Numbered from the stretch's first letter, positions 27,317 through 37,472 are shown. The stretch: 64,000 bases of DNA from Neokomagataea anthophila (GCF_018122595.1 NZ_JAGRQH010000001.1:186001-250000); one strand, 5' to 3'. Numbers and translations: made by a program. The notes: generated by a model from the sequence alone, not told the origin.

Positions 27317-27936
27317 TAGAGCGTACTCGCAAGATAGACAAAGGAGAAAACGCAGATCCAAACGATGTCCAGAAAGTGCCAGAACAGGCTGAGGCAAGCA
27401 AGCTTGTCCATCATCCGTGGCTTCAGCCCTTGTCGGCCAAGCATCTGCACCATCAGAACAACCATCCAAATCAAACCACACGTTACGTGCAGACCGTGCG
27501 TACCAACCAGCGTAAAGAACGCAGACAAGAACGCTGAACGGTCAGGGCCATTGCCCTCCGCAATCATGTGATGAAACTCGTTGACCTCAAGTCCTACGAA
27601 GGACGCACCGAGAAGAAATGTCACGGCGAGCCACAGGAGAACTGCACCCTTCTTCTGCGCATGCGCATTGATGGATGCAAAACCGTAGGTGATGGATGAG
27701 AACAGCAGGATTGCTGTCTCAATACCAACATTTTGAAGATCAAACAGTTCTTTGCCCGTCGGACCACCTGCAAACTGGTTCCGCATCACTGCGAATACAG
27801 CAAAGATGGTGCCGAACAGGACGCAGTCTGTCATCAGGTACACCCAGAAGCCAAACACGTTGGGGGTCTCGTGATGATGTTCCCCATCGTGATGGTCTGC
27901 ATGTGCCGCAGGCGACATTGTTGCTTCGTGAGCCAT
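27316..27936 (-). CDS. cyoC: Quinol oxidase bo3 subunit III
   Basis: The 206-residue protein has five membrane segments and the COX3-like motifs NVFGFWVYLMTDCVLFGTIFAVF and TLVGTHGLHVTCGLIWM. The N-terminus is His-rich (HADHHDGEHHHE), as in many acetic-acid-bacterial CyoC proteins. It lies 18 bases after cyoB and overlaps cyoD by one base. Confidence 0.95.
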   Translation of the reverse strand: MAHEATMSPAAHADHHDGEHHHETPNVFGFWVYLMTDCVLFGTIFAVFAVMRNQFAGGPTGKELFDLQNVGIETAILLFSSITYGFASINAHAQKKGAVLLWLAVTFLLGASFVGLEVNEFHHMIAEGNGPDRSAFLSAFFTLVGTHGLHVTCGLIWMVVLMVQMLGRQGLKPRMMDKLACLSLFWHFLDIVWICVFSFVYLASTL

Positions 27937-27954
27937 AATCAGCTTACGCCCCCC

Positions 27955-29946
27955 TTATTCCGCAGCCTGTGCAGCTGCAAGACGACGGGAATAAACTTCC
28001 TCGTCATGTTCCACTTCGCTGACAGGGACATAGTAATCAATGTCCTCATTCGCGCTACGCAGGATCCAAGTCACCAGGATACCCAACAGACCCAAGCCTG
28101 CCAGCCACCAGATGTACCATACCGCTGCAAAGCCGAAGATGAATGTGAACGCCCCAATAAACACACCAGCAGACGTGTTCTTTGGCATATGGATCGGCGC
28201 AAGAGCCTGACCATGTGCCGGACGGCCCATTTCTTTCTCGATATGGAACGTGTCCAGACCGTACACCTTCGGAATAACAGCAAAGTTATAAGCCGGCGGT
28301 GGTGAAGAAATTGCCCATTCCAACGTACGACCCGTACCCCATGCGTCACCCGTCAAATCACGGTTTTCTGGCAGGTTACGGTCACGGATCGAGACGTAAA
28401 TTTGCAGCAATTGGAACACAACGCCCAGTGCAATAATCGCCGCACCACCCGCTGCAACCAGCTCCCATGGGTACCAATCGGGGTTGTCATAATGGTTCAT
28501 ACGGCGCGTCATACCCTCAAGACCAAGGATATACAGCGGTATGAAGGCCACATAGAACCCAATGAACCAGCACCAGAACGAACATTTTCCCAATTTTTCA
28601 TTAAGCTTGAAGCCAAATGCTTTCGGGAACCAGTAGTTCAGACCTGCAATGTAACCGAAATACACACCGCCGATAATCACGTTATGGAAGTGAGCAATCA
28701 GGAACAAAGAGTTATGCACAATCCAGTCAGCAGCTGGCATCGCCATCATCACACCGGTCATACCACCGATTGAGAAGGTCACCATGAAGCCAACAGTCCA
28801 GTACATCGGAGACGTGAATTCAATCCGCCCCTTATACATGGTGAAGAGCCAGTTAAAGATCTTCACACCCGTCGGCACAGCAATCACCATCGTGGCGATA
28901 CCGAAGAATGTATTAACGTCTGCACCCGCACCCATCGTGAAGAAGTGATGGACCCACACAACCATTGCCAGCACCATGATCGAACATGTTGCATACACCA
29001 TGGTGCTGTAGCCAAAGAGCGGCTTACGGGAGAATGTTGCCGTAACTTCTGAGAAAACACCAAATGCCGGAATGACCAGAATATAAACTTCTGGATGTCC
29101 CCAAGCCCAAATCAGGTTCAGGTACAGCATGACGTTACCGCCAGCATCATTCGTAAAGAAGTGCATACCCAGGTAACGGTCCAAGCTCAGCATCCCAAGC
29201 GTCACCGTCAGGATCGGGAAGGACATGAGGATCAGAACGGTGGTACAAAGAGCCGTCCACGTAAAGACTGGCAGCTTCATCCAGGTCATGCCTGGAGCGC
29301 GCATCTTAACGATGGTCGTGAAGAAGTTCACACCCGTCAGCAGCGTACCAACACCAGAAATCTGCACGGCCCAGATGTAGTAATCCACACCGACGCCGGG
29401 GCTGAACTGCATTTCAGACAGCGGTGGGTAAACCAACCAACCCGTCTGAGCAAACTCACCGATAAACAGCGAGATATTAATCAGCAGCGCACCAATCAGC
29501 GTCATGTAGAAGCTGAAAGAGTTCAGGAACGGGAACGCAACGTCACGCGCGCCAATCTGCAGCGGCACAACCAGGTTCAACAACCCCGTCATAAACGCCA
29601 TCGCCATGAAGAAGATCATGATTGTACCGTGAGCGGTAAAAATCTGATCGTAATGGTGCGGCGGCAGGTAACCGGGGTTACCATTATAGGCAAGAGCAAG
29701 TTGGCTACGCATCATGACCGCATCCGCAAACCCGCGGAACAGCATCACAATAGCCAAAATAATATACATGACGGCAAGACGCTTATGATCGACAGTCGTC
29801 AACCATTCACGCCAGAGATAACCCCATTTGCCGAAATAGGTCACTGCTGCAAGCACAACAAGACCCATGATGGCCACACCAGCAAATGTCCCGACGAGAA
29901 TCGGCACATCGACAGGAATGGCAGAGAGCGAAAGCTTTCCGAGCAT
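27955..29946 (-). CDS. cyoB: Quinol oxidase bo3 subunit I (haem-copper catalytic subunit)
   Basis: This 663-residue haem-copper oxidase has about 15 membrane segments. Key signatures: [15 protein letters not shown] (low-spin haem His), [17 protein letters not shown] (CuB His and cross-linked Tyr), [10 protein letters not shown] (CuB His pair), and [17 protein letters not shown] (haem His). It oxidises ubiquinol, reduces oxygen to water and pumps protons. In acetic acid bacteria this oxidase ends the chain that takes electrons from periplasmic alcohol and sugar dehydrogenases. It is five bases from cyoA. Confidence 0.97.
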   Translation of the reverse strand: MLGKLSLSAIPVDVPILVGTFAGVAIMGLVVLAAVTYFGKWGYLWREWLTTVDHKRLAVMYIILAIVMLFRGFADAVMMRSQLALAYNGNPGYLPPHHYDQIFTAHGTIMIFFMAMAFMTGLLNLVVPLQIGARDVAFPFLNSFSFYMTLIGALLINISLFIGEFAQTGWLVYPPLSEMQFSPGVGVDYYIWAVQISGVGTLLTGVNFFTTIVKMRAPGMTWMKLPVFTWTALCTTVLILMSFPILTVTLGMLSLDRYLGMHFFTNDAGGNVMLYLNLIWAWGHPEVYILVIPAFGVFSEVTATFSRKPLFGYSTMVYATCSIMVLAMVVWVHHFFTMGAGADVNTFFGIATMVIAVPTGVKIFNWLFTMYKGRIEFTSPMYWTVGFMVTFSIGGMTGVMMAMPAADWIVHNSLFLIAHFHNVIIGGVYFGYIAGLNYWFPKAFGFKLNEKLGKCSFWCWFIGFYVAFIPLYILGLEGMTRRMNHYDNPDWYPWELVAAGGAAIIALGVVFQLLQIYVSIRDRNLPENRDLTGDAWGTGRTLEWAISSPPPAYNFAVIPKVYGLDTFHIEKEMGRPAHGQALAPIHMPKNTSAGVFIGAFTFIFGFAAVWYIWWLAGLGLLGILVTWILRSANEDIDYYVPVSEVEHDEEVYSRRLAAAQAAE

Positions 29947-29951
29947 CCGTC

Positions 29952-30890
29952 TTATTCCTTCATATTCATGTCAGGCATGCTAGCGGCTGCACCAGCTGCT
30001 GGCATGTGCATGACCTTACCGGTCGTCTTTTCTACCATCATGCCATTATTGTACTTTGCCACGATCCCATCAAAGAGATCCGGCTGGACATGAGAGAAGT
30101 AATGAACCGGCGCTGCAACTTGTCGTGCAGCATAGCTGGGGTAAGACACCGTATCCAGACTGTCAGAGCTGGACTTAACCTTCTCCACCCAAGCATCAAA
30201 GCCAGATTTATCCATCGCCAATGTGCGGAAATTCATATCTGAGAAACCACCACCACTATAGTGAGATGCTTCACCCAGGTAATTACCCGCAACACTTGCC
30301 AGAAGATGCAACTGCGTTTGCTGACCCGGCATGACGTAAATCATGGAACCAAGACGCGGAATAAAGAACGATGTCATGACTGTGTCTGACGTCATCTCAA
30401 AATTCAGCGGCGTATTGGTTGGGACAGCCAATTGATTGATGGTCGCAATCCCTTGATCTGGATAGATAAACAGCCATTTCCAGTCGAGAGAAACAACCTG
30501 AATATTCAAGGGCTTAACGTTTCCAGTCGTTTGCAGTGGGCGATACGGGTCATACGCATGCGTACTCCACCAAGAAATAGCCCCCAAAACGAGGATAATA
30601 ATCGCTGGGATACCCCATACAAAGATTTCAATCTTCGTCGAGTGGTCCCATGTAGGAAGGTATTCTGCTTGTTTATTGGAAGCACGATACTTCCAAGCAA
30701 AAACCAGTGTCGCAATAACAGTTGGAATCACGATCAGCAGCATGATCACGAACTCAAGGATCATGACCTTACTGTCCATTTCTGCAATCGGACCCGCAGG
30801 TTGAAGCAGATCAACCGTACAGCCCGAAAGCATCAGCGCTGGCAACGCTGGGAGATATCGCCAGGATTTCTTCATCGGTCCTGCTTTCAT
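29952..30890 (-). CDS. cyoA: Quinol oxidase bo3 subunit II, lipoprotein
   Basis: The start is ATG 30890 (312 residues), six bases after GGAA; ATG 30875 is possible. The N-terminus is a lipoprotein signal with lipobox LMLSGC. Two membrane segments and a periplasmic cupredoxin-like domain follow ([39 protein letters not shown]). The CuA cysteines of cytochrome c oxidases are absent, which marks a quinol oxidase. The C-terminus ends in a Met-rich tail (MPDMNMKE). Confidence 0.95.
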   Translation of the reverse strand: MKAGPMKKSWRYLPALPALMLSGCTVDLLQPAGPIAEMDSKVMILEFVIMLLIVIPTVIATLVFAWKYRASNKQAEYLPTWDHSTKIEIFVWGIPAIIILVLGAISWWSTHAYDPYRPLQTTGNVKPLNIQVVSLDWKWLFIYPDQGIATINQLAVPTNTPLNFEMTSDTVMTSFFIPRLGSMIYVMPGQQTQLHLLASVAGNYLGEASHYSGGGFSDMNFRTLAMDKSGFDAWVEKVKSSSDSLDTVSYPSYAARQVAAPVHYFSHVQPDLFDGIVAKYNNGMMVEKTTGKVMHMPAAGAAASMPDMNMKE

Positions 30891-31281
30891 CTTCCGTTCC
30901 GGCAGTGAGCAAAGAATAGAAAGAGCGATGGCGTATAGGGTGCTCCAAAAACACTCGAACACTCCAACACCTTGGCTATCCCCTTCTCTAAATTAGCATC
31001 AGGCCCCGCTCTATCGGTTCCTGCATAACAAACAACAGAGGCACACTGGTCTCTCGTCTCCGTTTATTTCCGCCTGAATTGGCTGAAACACAAGGTTTTT
31101 TGCACCTCTCTCGAATGAGGAGCATCTCTCTATTTCCGAAAACCACCGCCTTATAAATGGCAGTTTTTGGCCACATTTAGTGAAATACGCTCACAACTTC
31201 GTATTTTTACATTACAATTTTTTAATGTGTACTAAACTTGATCTAATTAAATATTTAAGACCATTTTAGTCCATGATACAC
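30891..31281 (-). promoter_or_regulatory. Long upstream region of the cyo operon
   Basis: About 390 gene-free bases separate cyoA from the BI-1 terminator. The distal part (31160-31280) is strongly AT-rich and contains the FNR-like site described separately. I see no convincing gene. Such a long leader suggests regulated transcription of the oxidase. Confidence 0.45.
31238..31251. promoter_or_regulatory. FNR-like half-perfect box upstream of cyo
   Basis: TTGATctaaTTAAA matches the TTGAT-N4-ATCAA consensus at 8 of 10 positions, with one perfect half. It lies about 350 bases before cyoA, in AT-rich DNA. Confidence 0.25.
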
Positions 31282-31311
31282 AAAAAAAAGCGACCTATTC
31301 AGGCCGCTTTT
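31282..31311 (-). terminator. Intrinsic terminator of the BI-1 gene
   Basis: An 11-pair stem (AAAAGCGGCCT with AGGTCGCTTTT, one G-U pair) with a four-base loop is followed by further T on the minus strand. Confidence 0.85.
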
Positions 31312-31341
31312 GATACAAATCAATTATTCGTGAAATTTTTA

Positions 31342-32112
31342 TTAGTCGTTATTTCCTGAACGAACCCCAAAGAACTGAAGCATATACTGGAACAGATTAA
31401 TAAAATTCAGATACATGGACAGAGCATCATAAATGCTGAGCCGCGCAACGGTCTCCGCATCATAATTAAAGGCCATGTTTTGATAACTAACCTTAATACG
31501 CTGCGTGTCATAAGCTGCTAACAACGTGAATACGCCAACACCCACAATAGACGACAACATGCTAACCGCCGAACTATGCAGGAAAATATTCACTAAAGAC
31601 GCTACCAACAGACCAATAAGCCCCATCAGCAGAAACGACCCAAGGCGCGCTAAGCTTGTACGAGTGGTATAACCCCACAACGCCATGGCCGCGAACATGG
31701 TTGCGCTAATGAAAAAGGCCCGGGCCACTGACACACCCGTATAGCTCAACAAAATATTCGCGAGACTCGCACCCATTGTTGCACTGAACACAAGAAAAAG
31801 CGCCTGCACTGCCGGTCGGGACAGACGGTTAATCCCAAATGACAGCACAAACACAAAAACCATAGGCGCAAAAATAGCGAGATCACCAAGTAAGGTGGGG
31901 CGTTGCACCACCATACCATTCGGCAAAGCAACGCCATGGAAAAACAATGCATGCAGCGCCGTCTCAGCAACGGCATACGCAACGGCTCCCGTTATAACGA
32001 GGCCAAGAGCCATCCAATTAAACACGCGGCACATATACGCACGCAGACCATCATCAAGATTGCCGACCCCGGCTTGAACGCCAGCTCTGCCGAAATTGGT
32101 ATTAAACGCCAT
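31342..32112 (-). CDS. Bax inhibitor-1 / YccA family membrane protein
   Basis: The 256-residue protein has seven hydrophobic segments and the family pattern MCRVFNWMALGLVITGAVAYAV at TM1, with a C-terminal DALSMYLNFINLFQYMLQFFG typical for YbhL/YccA-type members. Bacterial homologues (BsYetJ) are pH-sensitive calcium leak channels; others influence membrane protease FtsH. It is divergent from the thpR-like gene and followed by its own terminator. Confidence 0.9.
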   Translation of the reverse strand: MAFNTNFGRAGVQAGVGNLDDGLRAYMCRVFNWMALGLVITGAVAYAVAETALHALFFHGVALPNGMVVQRPTLLGDLAIFAPMVFVFVLSFGINRLSRPAVQALFLVFSATMGASLANILLSYTGVSVARAFFISATMFAAMALWGYTTRTSLARLGSFLLMGLIGLLVASLVNIFLHSSAVSMLSSIVGVGVFTLLAAYDTQRIKVSYQNMAFNYDAETVARLSIYDALSMYLNFINLFQYMLQFFGVRSGNND

Positions 32113-32278
32113 GACACCTTATTTTCCAGTTGGGCCCTGTCGTAACACAAGGGCGCTTGACGAACCCTGCTGGCTCGCCGGTACACTCTATGAATGTGGG
32201 GTTTTTCTGATCATCGTCAAGAAATCCTGCATCCATAAACCGTCTTTTTGCGGTTATAGCCTTTCAGGGAGCGCCACT

Positions 32279-32845
32279 GTGAGACTTTTCGTCGCCCTCG
32301 ACCTTTCCGACGCCCTGCGTGAGGAACTCGCCCTCCTGCGTGGATCACTCCCCAATGTTCAGTGGATTCCTAAAGATAATTACCACCTCACCTTACGCTT
32401 CATTGGTGAAGTCTCTGCCCGCACAGATCAAGAAGATATAGACCTCGCTCTCTCACGCTTATCATGGGAGCCATTTGATCTTTCTCTTCTCGGTGCTGGA
32501 CTGCGCGAAAATACAACCAACGATACGCTCACCATTCATGTTGAGCGCAGCGATGCACTGACCAACCTTCAAGCCAATATCGAAAAACACCTTCGCCGCG
32601 CAGGGTGCACAACTCTACGTAAACGCTTTCACCCAGAGATTGCCCTTGGTCACCTCAGTTCTTCACGCCGCGAAGAAGCTGCACGCTGGGTGCAAGCGCA
32701 TAATCTCTTCCGCAGCGCCCCCATGAACGTGCAACACGTCACGCTCTTTGAAAGCCTCAAAGGCTTTGGCCAGCATACCTATGTCCCACAAGCCGAATAT
32801 GCTTGGTGCCCTGACATGCCACTAGTCCCAGAGTACGAAGACTAA
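32279..32845 (+). CDS. thpR: ThpR-like 2H phosphoesterase (RNA 2',3'-cyclic phosphodiesterase) with a degenerate second motif
   Basis: The start is GTG 32279, seven bases after AGGGAG, giving 188 residues; the upstream frame is not typical. The fold is that of LigT/ThpR: MRLFVALDLSDALREEL at the N-terminus and the first catalytic motif in NYHLTLRFIGE (H-L-T). In the second half, where the family has PHxTLxR, this protein reads RFHPEIALGHL, so the second H-x-T is replaced by E-I-A. The paired histidines act as general base and acid, so activity on 2',3'-cyclic phosphate may be lost or altered. The neighbouring His (FHPE) might partly substitute. Confidence 0.8.
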   Translation: MRLFVALDLSDALREELALLRGSLPNVQWIPKDNYHLTLRFIGEVSARTDQEDIDLALSRLSWEPFDLSLLGAGLRENTTNDTLTIHVERSDALTNLQANIEKHLRRAGCTTLRKRFHPEIALGHLSSSRREEAARWVQAHNLFRSAPMNVQHVTLFESLKGFGQHTYVPQAEYAWCPDMPLVPEYED

Positions 32846-32864
32846 AACGCCCAAACGTCAGGCG

Positions 32865-33563
32865 TTAATGTAGCGCCTGACGCACCGCAGCGGTAACGAA
32901 GCCTGAAACCCCAGACGCTAAAATCTGCACACCAATCGCCAGCAAGATCAAAGCCGCCAAACGGCTCACAATCCGCGCACCTGTCACACCTAAGAACGAC
33001 ACAACGCGCTCAGCATACGAATATAAAACGGCTATCAACAACGCCATGGCCGTTGCCGCCACAGAAATACCGATGAGATAATGCATCTCAGGCATGGCAT
33101 CCGGCCGTGATGTACTCAGTGCAATTGCAACGGAAATACTCCCCGGCCCCACCGTAAAAGGCATCGCCAATGGGAAAAAAGCCCGTTCCCGCAAATCCAA
33201 CGCAGATGCCGTCCGTCCACCTTGCAAGGCTTGACGTTCTTTCCGCTCTTCATTTGCTTTTGGCTGCTGCAACATCACCCATGCACGCGCAACCACCACC
33301 AAACCGCCAGTTACACGCAAAGCATCCATGCTGATACCAAAAAAGTGGAGGATCCAGCGCCCTCCCAACAATGATACCAACAGAATAATCAGCGAATTGA
33401 GAGCGACTGAGCGCGCAAGAACGAGCACATCACGCCGTTCCCGCCCTTCTGTCGCCTGCGCAAAAATCAAGGAGGCGCCAAAAGGATTAATGATTGAAAA
33501 CAATGCCGGGAATGCGATGAGCCAAGCTGTTACCGCATCTGCAAAACTAGAAGACAAAGTCAC
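32865..33563 (-). CDS. MarC family integral membrane protein
   Basis: The 232-residue protein has six membrane segments and the MarC pattern FPALFSIINPFGASLIFAQ near the N-terminus and FFPLAMPFTVGPGSISVAIAL in the middle. Its function is not settled; it was once, wrongly, linked to multiple antibiotic resistance. The ATG overlaps the mprF-like stop by four bases, so it is the third gene of a lysS-mprF-marC operon. Confidence 0.9.
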   Translation of the reverse strand: MTLSSSFADAVTAWLIAFPALFSIINPFGASLIFAQATEGRERRDVLVLARSVALNSLIILLVSLLGGRWILHFFGISMDALRVTGGLVVVARAWVMLQQPKANEERKERQALQGGRTASALDLRERAFFPLAMPFTVGPGSISVAIALSTSRPDAMPEMHYLIGISVAATAMALLIAVLYSYAERVVSFLGVTGARIVSRLAALILLAIGVQILASGVSGFVTAAVRQALH

Positions 33564-35668
33564 GATTGAACCGCGCGCGCAAAATCATCCGACCGAGCGG
33601 CTCGACGGCGCGCCAAACGCTCTTCTCCCATGAGAAAAGCTTTAACACGGCGGTAGTCCTCAGTAAGGCAACATATAGCACCGCGCTCCCCTGAGGGGCA
33701 AACAGTCAAACCTAAATCATTATAAACGGCCATCAAAGAGGGACCGACCTGCACAAAAGCCAAATGCTTGCCTTCTTGCAGCGCAAAATCCCTCAAACGC
33801 CAAATGGCAGCAATCGCATTCCGCTCTGCGCCAGCAGGGTCCCCTAAACCAATGATAAATTGACCTGCCCGCAGGAAGGGAATGGCCGCTTTCCCAGCTT
33901 CATCCAATAATAAACCATTAGGACGGCGCGGCGTGAACTCCTGTAGGGCACGTGGCAAATTACGATAAAGAGCCTCGTTATCTTGCGTCCAGTCTTCGAA
34001 ACGTATCCGCGCACGGCGCATCCCAACCCGCAATGCCACCAGACCACACACAGCCGACAACGCCAGAAACCAACGCCCAACAGCCGTATGAGCATCATAA
34101 ATCATAGCGCGCCACCAGATTGGCCCCAAATGACGCTCCATCGCCACCCATGCGACCCCCACAAGACCCAACACCCACAATGTGACCGGCGCGAGCATGA
34201 AAGGCGTCAACGGCGCAGAGAGCAAATGAGCCCGCCGATAATAACAATTTCGGAACGGCAGCAACAAAACCAACGCCATAATTGGCCCCAGCACAGCCAG
34301 TACAGGCGCACCACGTAACAGCAATAACACAATAGAGGCCAACAGAACGCCTGTGGACACTTTCCACGCCAAGGCCACACGCTGTTGAAGCCCCAAAGCC
34401 AGCCCCAAAAGCGCAACCCCCATCACCGTCAACGACAAGCCCGACAACTGAACAACAGCCGCCCAAAATACCCCGTGCAACGGCGGCAAGCGCGCCCATA
34501 AAGTATAGACAACCAACACGACACCAATGGTCGCCTGCACCCCAGAAGCAACCGCCACAGAGAAATCGGCCTCAGATTCCAACAGAACCTGACTGGGACG
34601 CATCCGCTGGCGAATTTGCCCAGCTGAAACAAGTGCTTGCTCACCCCGCAAGAACAACTCATGCCCAGCGAACATCAAACCCGCCATCACCAGCGGAATG
34701 ATGTAGTAAAACAAACGGAACACCAAAATGGCGCCCATAATCTCTGCAACCGGCAAATATGGTCGTAGCGCAAAAATCATCGCACCATCGAACACACCCA
34801 ACCCACCGGGTACATTCGCCATCAAACCTGCCGTGTAAGAAGCAATATAAATGGCCAAAAACGTCCCAAAGCCGAAATGAGCTTGCGGCGGAAGGTGCGG
34901 CAAAACCGCATACGCAATCAGCGCGGTCGCGGCCATATCCGCAGCACTCACAACAATCTGAGAGAAAGCAATACGCGTACGCGGCACTTCAATCACATGA
35001 CCACGAATAGTCACGGCCCGCCCCAAACGGGACAGCACCAAATACACACCTAAAACCAGCCAGCATCCCACACCAATAGCCTGCAAAACAGGCGCAGGCA
35101 TATGAATGAAGGAGGGCACAGCATGCGGCTCAAGCAGAAAAATCGAGCCAATTAACGCACATGTTCCGAGCAAATACGTCGCAGAACAAAAACCTATAAT
35201 CTGCGCAATCTGTCCCGGTGCAACGCCCCAGCTACGGTATAAACGAAAGCGTACCGCCGCCCCAGAAATCGCAGCACAACCTAGATTATGGGACAAAACA
35301 TAAGAGCAAAATGCCGCAAAGGCCGACCGCCGATACGACACATCAGCCCGCACATGAACACAGGCCAAATAATCGTAAAACGATAACACGAAATACGACA
35401 AAAACGTCGCAGCAGCGCCTGCCACCAACGCATGGTGCGGTATTGCCGCAAGGCTATGACCAATATCCTTCAGCGATAAGTGCTTTAACTCACGCCAAAT
35501 CACCGTCACAGCGGCAACAAGCAGTACCACACCAACCAATGCCGGAGCCCGCGCCAAAAGGCGCCGCCACCGAGGGGGGGCAACACATTCCTCCCCCTCA
35601 CACACCAAGTCCGGTTCCTCTGGTGCTGCCGGCGTCACCGACCACGCCTCGTCAGCGGACTTGCTCAT
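33560..35668 (-). CDS. mprF: MprF-like lysyl-phosphatidylglycerol flippase with a truncated transferase domain
   Basis: Of 702 residues, the first about 340 form the MprF/UPF0104-type flippase (YVLSHNLGCAAISGAAVRFRLYR; AGLMANVPGGLGVFDGAMIF), followed by five or six more membrane segments. The soluble C-terminus has the first half of the transferase (NGLLLDEAGKAAIPFL, FIIGLGDPAG, VQVGPSLMAVYNDLGL) and then stops. Full MprF proteins are about 840-880 residues; the second GNAT unit that completes the lysyl-tRNA-dependent site is missing. There is no room for it, since marC overlaps the stop. It follows the class I LysRS gene by five bases. Flipping of a lipid may remain while lysyl transfer is lost or supplied by another protein. 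Confidence 0.85.
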   Translation of the reverse strand: MSKSADEAWSVTPAAPEEPDLVCEGEECVAPPRWRRLLARAPALVGVVLLVAAVTVIWRELKHLSLKDIGHSLAAIPHHALVAGAAATFLSYFVLSFYDYLACVHVRADVSYRRSAFAAFCSYVLSHNLGCAAISGAAVRFRLYRSWGVAPGQIAQIIGFCSATYLLGTCALIGSIFLLEPHAVPSFIHMPAPVLQAIGVGCWLVLGVYLVLSRLGRAVTIRGHVIEVPRTRIAFSQIVVSAADMAATALIAYAVLPHLPPQAHFGFGTFLAIYIASYTAGLMANVPGGLGVFDGAMIFALRPYLPVAEIMGAILVFRLFYYIIPLVMAGLMFAGHELFLRGEQALVSAGQIRQRMRPSQVLLESEADFSVAVASGVQATIGVVLVVYTLWARLPPLHGVFWAAVVQLSGLSLTVMGVALLGLALGLQQRVALAWKVSTGVLLASIVLLLLRGAPVLAVLGPIMALVLLLPFRNCYYRRAHLLSAPLTPFMLAPVTLWVLGLVGVAWVAMERHLGPIWWRAMIYDAHTAVGRWFLALSAVCGLVALRVGMRRARIRFEDWTQDNEALYRNLPRALQEFTPRRPNGLLLDEAGKAAIPFLRAGQFIIGLGDPAGAERNAIAAIWRLRDFALQEGKHLAFVQVGPSLMAVYNDLGLTVCPSGERGAICCLTEDYRRVKAFLMGEERLARRRAARSDDFARAVQS

Positions 35669-35673
35669 AGGCC

Positions 35674-37293
35674 TTAACCCTGCTCACCCTCGCTGGACGG
35701 ACGCGCCAGCGCAGTACGGATCAACTCAACCGTTTCTTTTAAACCGAACAACGACGCGAAAATACCAAAACGCGGCCCCTCGCTCTGGCCCAGAAGCACC
35801 TCGTAAAGGCAACCAAACCACGACCGCAGTTCAGACTTCTCAAAGTAACGCTTACCCACCTCAAAGACGACATCCTGCACAGCCACTGGCGGTGTAGAGA
35901 CATCCAACTTGGCCAACTCATCCGCCAAATCTTCAAGGCCACGGCGTTCGCGGTCCGTCGGATCACGATACGTCTTATTCGGTGAAACTTGCTCAGTGAA
36001 ATACGTTAACGCACAACCAACCAACCGATCCACATAAGGATGCGTCTCAGGTGACAGGGTCGGATCATAACGGCGCAAGAACTTCCACAACGTGTCCGTA
36101 TCACGCGCATTCGCCACATTCGCGAGGTTCAACAGCGCCGTGTAGGAGACGGGGCTAGTATCTTCCGGGCGAATAGTCCCGCCATGAATGGACCAAACCG
36201 GGTTCGCCTTGAGGTCATCGCCTTCTTGCTGCCCAGCCTTACCCACCAAGGTCAGGTAATCATCTGTCGCTCGCGGAATGACATCAAAGAACAGACGCTT
36301 CGCACGGGTCGGCTGTTGGAACATATACTGCGCCAAGCTTTCCGGCGTACCATAACGCAGCCATTCCTCAACGGACAAACCATTGCCCTTAGACTTACTA
36401 ATCTTCTGCCCTTGTGCATCCAAGAACAGTTCATAAGTCAGACCAGCCGGCGGCTCTTTACCCAAAATACGGCAAATTTTGGAGGACAGACGCACACTGT
36501 CGATCAAATCCTTGCCGGACATTTCGTAATCAACGCCCAGCGCATACCAGCGCATGGCCCAGTCCGCTTTCCACTGCATCTTGGCCTGACCACCAAGCAC
36601 AGACGTCTCAAAGCGCTTACCGCTTTCATCGTCCCACACCACGGTCCCCGCATCAGGGTCCACCTTAATGATGGGCACCTGCATGACCTGCCCTGTTTCT
36701 GGGTGGATCGGCAAAACAGGAGAATACGTCGCCCGACGGTCTGGGCCTAGGGTTGGAATAATGGTTGCAACGACTTCATCATGCACTTCCAACATACGGC
36801 GCAGCGCCGCATCAAAAGTGCCATTCGTGTAATAATCTGTGGCGGATGCAAATTCGTATTGGAAACCAAAGCTGTCGAGGAACTGACGCAAACGCGCGTT
36901 ATTATGCGCGGCAAAACTATCATACTCGCCAAATGGGTCAGGAATCCGCGTCAACGGTAAGCCCAAATGCTTCGCCAACATCTCTTGCTGCGGCACATTG
37001 GTTGGCACCTTACGCAAGGCATCCATATCATCCGAAAACGCCAAAAGACGCGTCGGGCGGCCTGTCAGCGCTTCATAGGCTTTACGCACCCATGTCGTAC
37101 GGGCAACTTCGCCAAACGTACCAATATGCGGCAAGCCTGAGGGGCCATAGCCCGTCTCCAGCAATGCAGGTTTATCCGCATCACGTTTGCCAACATGCTC
37201 GGCAATCTTGCGGGCCTCCTCAAAAGGCCATGCTTTCGGGAGCGGCGCGGACGCAGCGGGGCGGGGGGTTGTAGAAGAGTTCTGCTTTTCCAT
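35674..37293 (-). CDS. lysS: Class I lysyl-tRNA synthetase
   Basis: The 539-residue enzyme is of the archaeal/alphaproteobacterial class I LysRS type, unrelated to the usual class II LysS. It has a HIGH-like motif in SGLPHIGTF (residues about 52-60) and a KMSKS-like KISKSKGN near residue 300, and ends in an alpha-helical anticodon-binding region. It charges tRNA-Lys with lysine. A TGGGGT element precedes the ATG. Five bases separate it from the MprF-like gene, which is striking because MprF uses lysyl-tRNA as donor. Confidence 0.95.
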   Translation of the reverse strand: MEKQNSSTTPRPAASAPLPKAWPFEEARKIAEHVGKRDADKPALLETGYGPSGLPHIGTFGEVARTTWVRKAYEALTGRPTRLLAFSDDMDALRKVPTNVPQQEMLAKHLGLPLTRIPDPFGEYDSFAAHNNARLRQFLDSFGFQYEFASATDYYTNGTFDAALRRMLEVHDEVVATIIPTLGPDRRATYSPVLPIHPETGQVMQVPIIKVDPDAGTVVWDDESGKRFETSVLGGQAKMQWKADWAMRWYALGVDYEMSGKDLIDSVRLSSKICRILGKEPPAGLTYELFLDAQGQKISKSKGNGLSVEEWLRYGTPESLAQYMFQQPTRAKRLFFDVIPRATDDYLTLVGKAGQQEGDDLKANPVWSIHGGTIRPEDTSPVSYTALLNLANVANARDTDTLWKFLRRYDPTLSPETHPYVDRLVGCALTYFTEQVSPNKTYRDPTDRERRGLEDLADELAKLDVSTPPVAVQDVVFEVGKRYFEKSELRSWFGCLYEVLLGQSEGPRFGIFASLFGLKETVELIRTALARPSSEGEQG

Positions 37294-37472
37294 GATTACC
37301 CCAAAAGGTAGGGAGCCACGTTTCTCCGGTCAAGCAATACGCAGAGTAACACAGCATTTAGTTCCCTTTCTAAGGTATCAAAACGCGTCATTTTTCTCAA
37401 ATCGTCGCATTATTCACGATCCGTTCTGCTTTTCACTCGCAGTGTTCTGCCCCTCAGGGTAAACTCCCAACA

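Noticed and set aside
29095-30093. Open frame of 332 codons on the plus strand
   Set aside because: It lies opposite cyoB and cyoA, which have full family motifs. The product is His/Gln/Arg-rich with no domain, as expected of an antisense shadow.
32096-32278. 61-residue N-terminal extension of the ThpR-like protein
   Set aside because: The family core starts at MRLFVALDL, which coincides with GTG 32279 and AGGGAG at correct spacing. The extension overlaps the divergent BI-1 gene.
33560-33700. A frameshift as the cause of the short MprF-like C-terminus
   Set aside because: The frame stays open and the stop overlaps the marC start by four bases in a typical coupling arrangement, so no room is left for a displaced transferase half.
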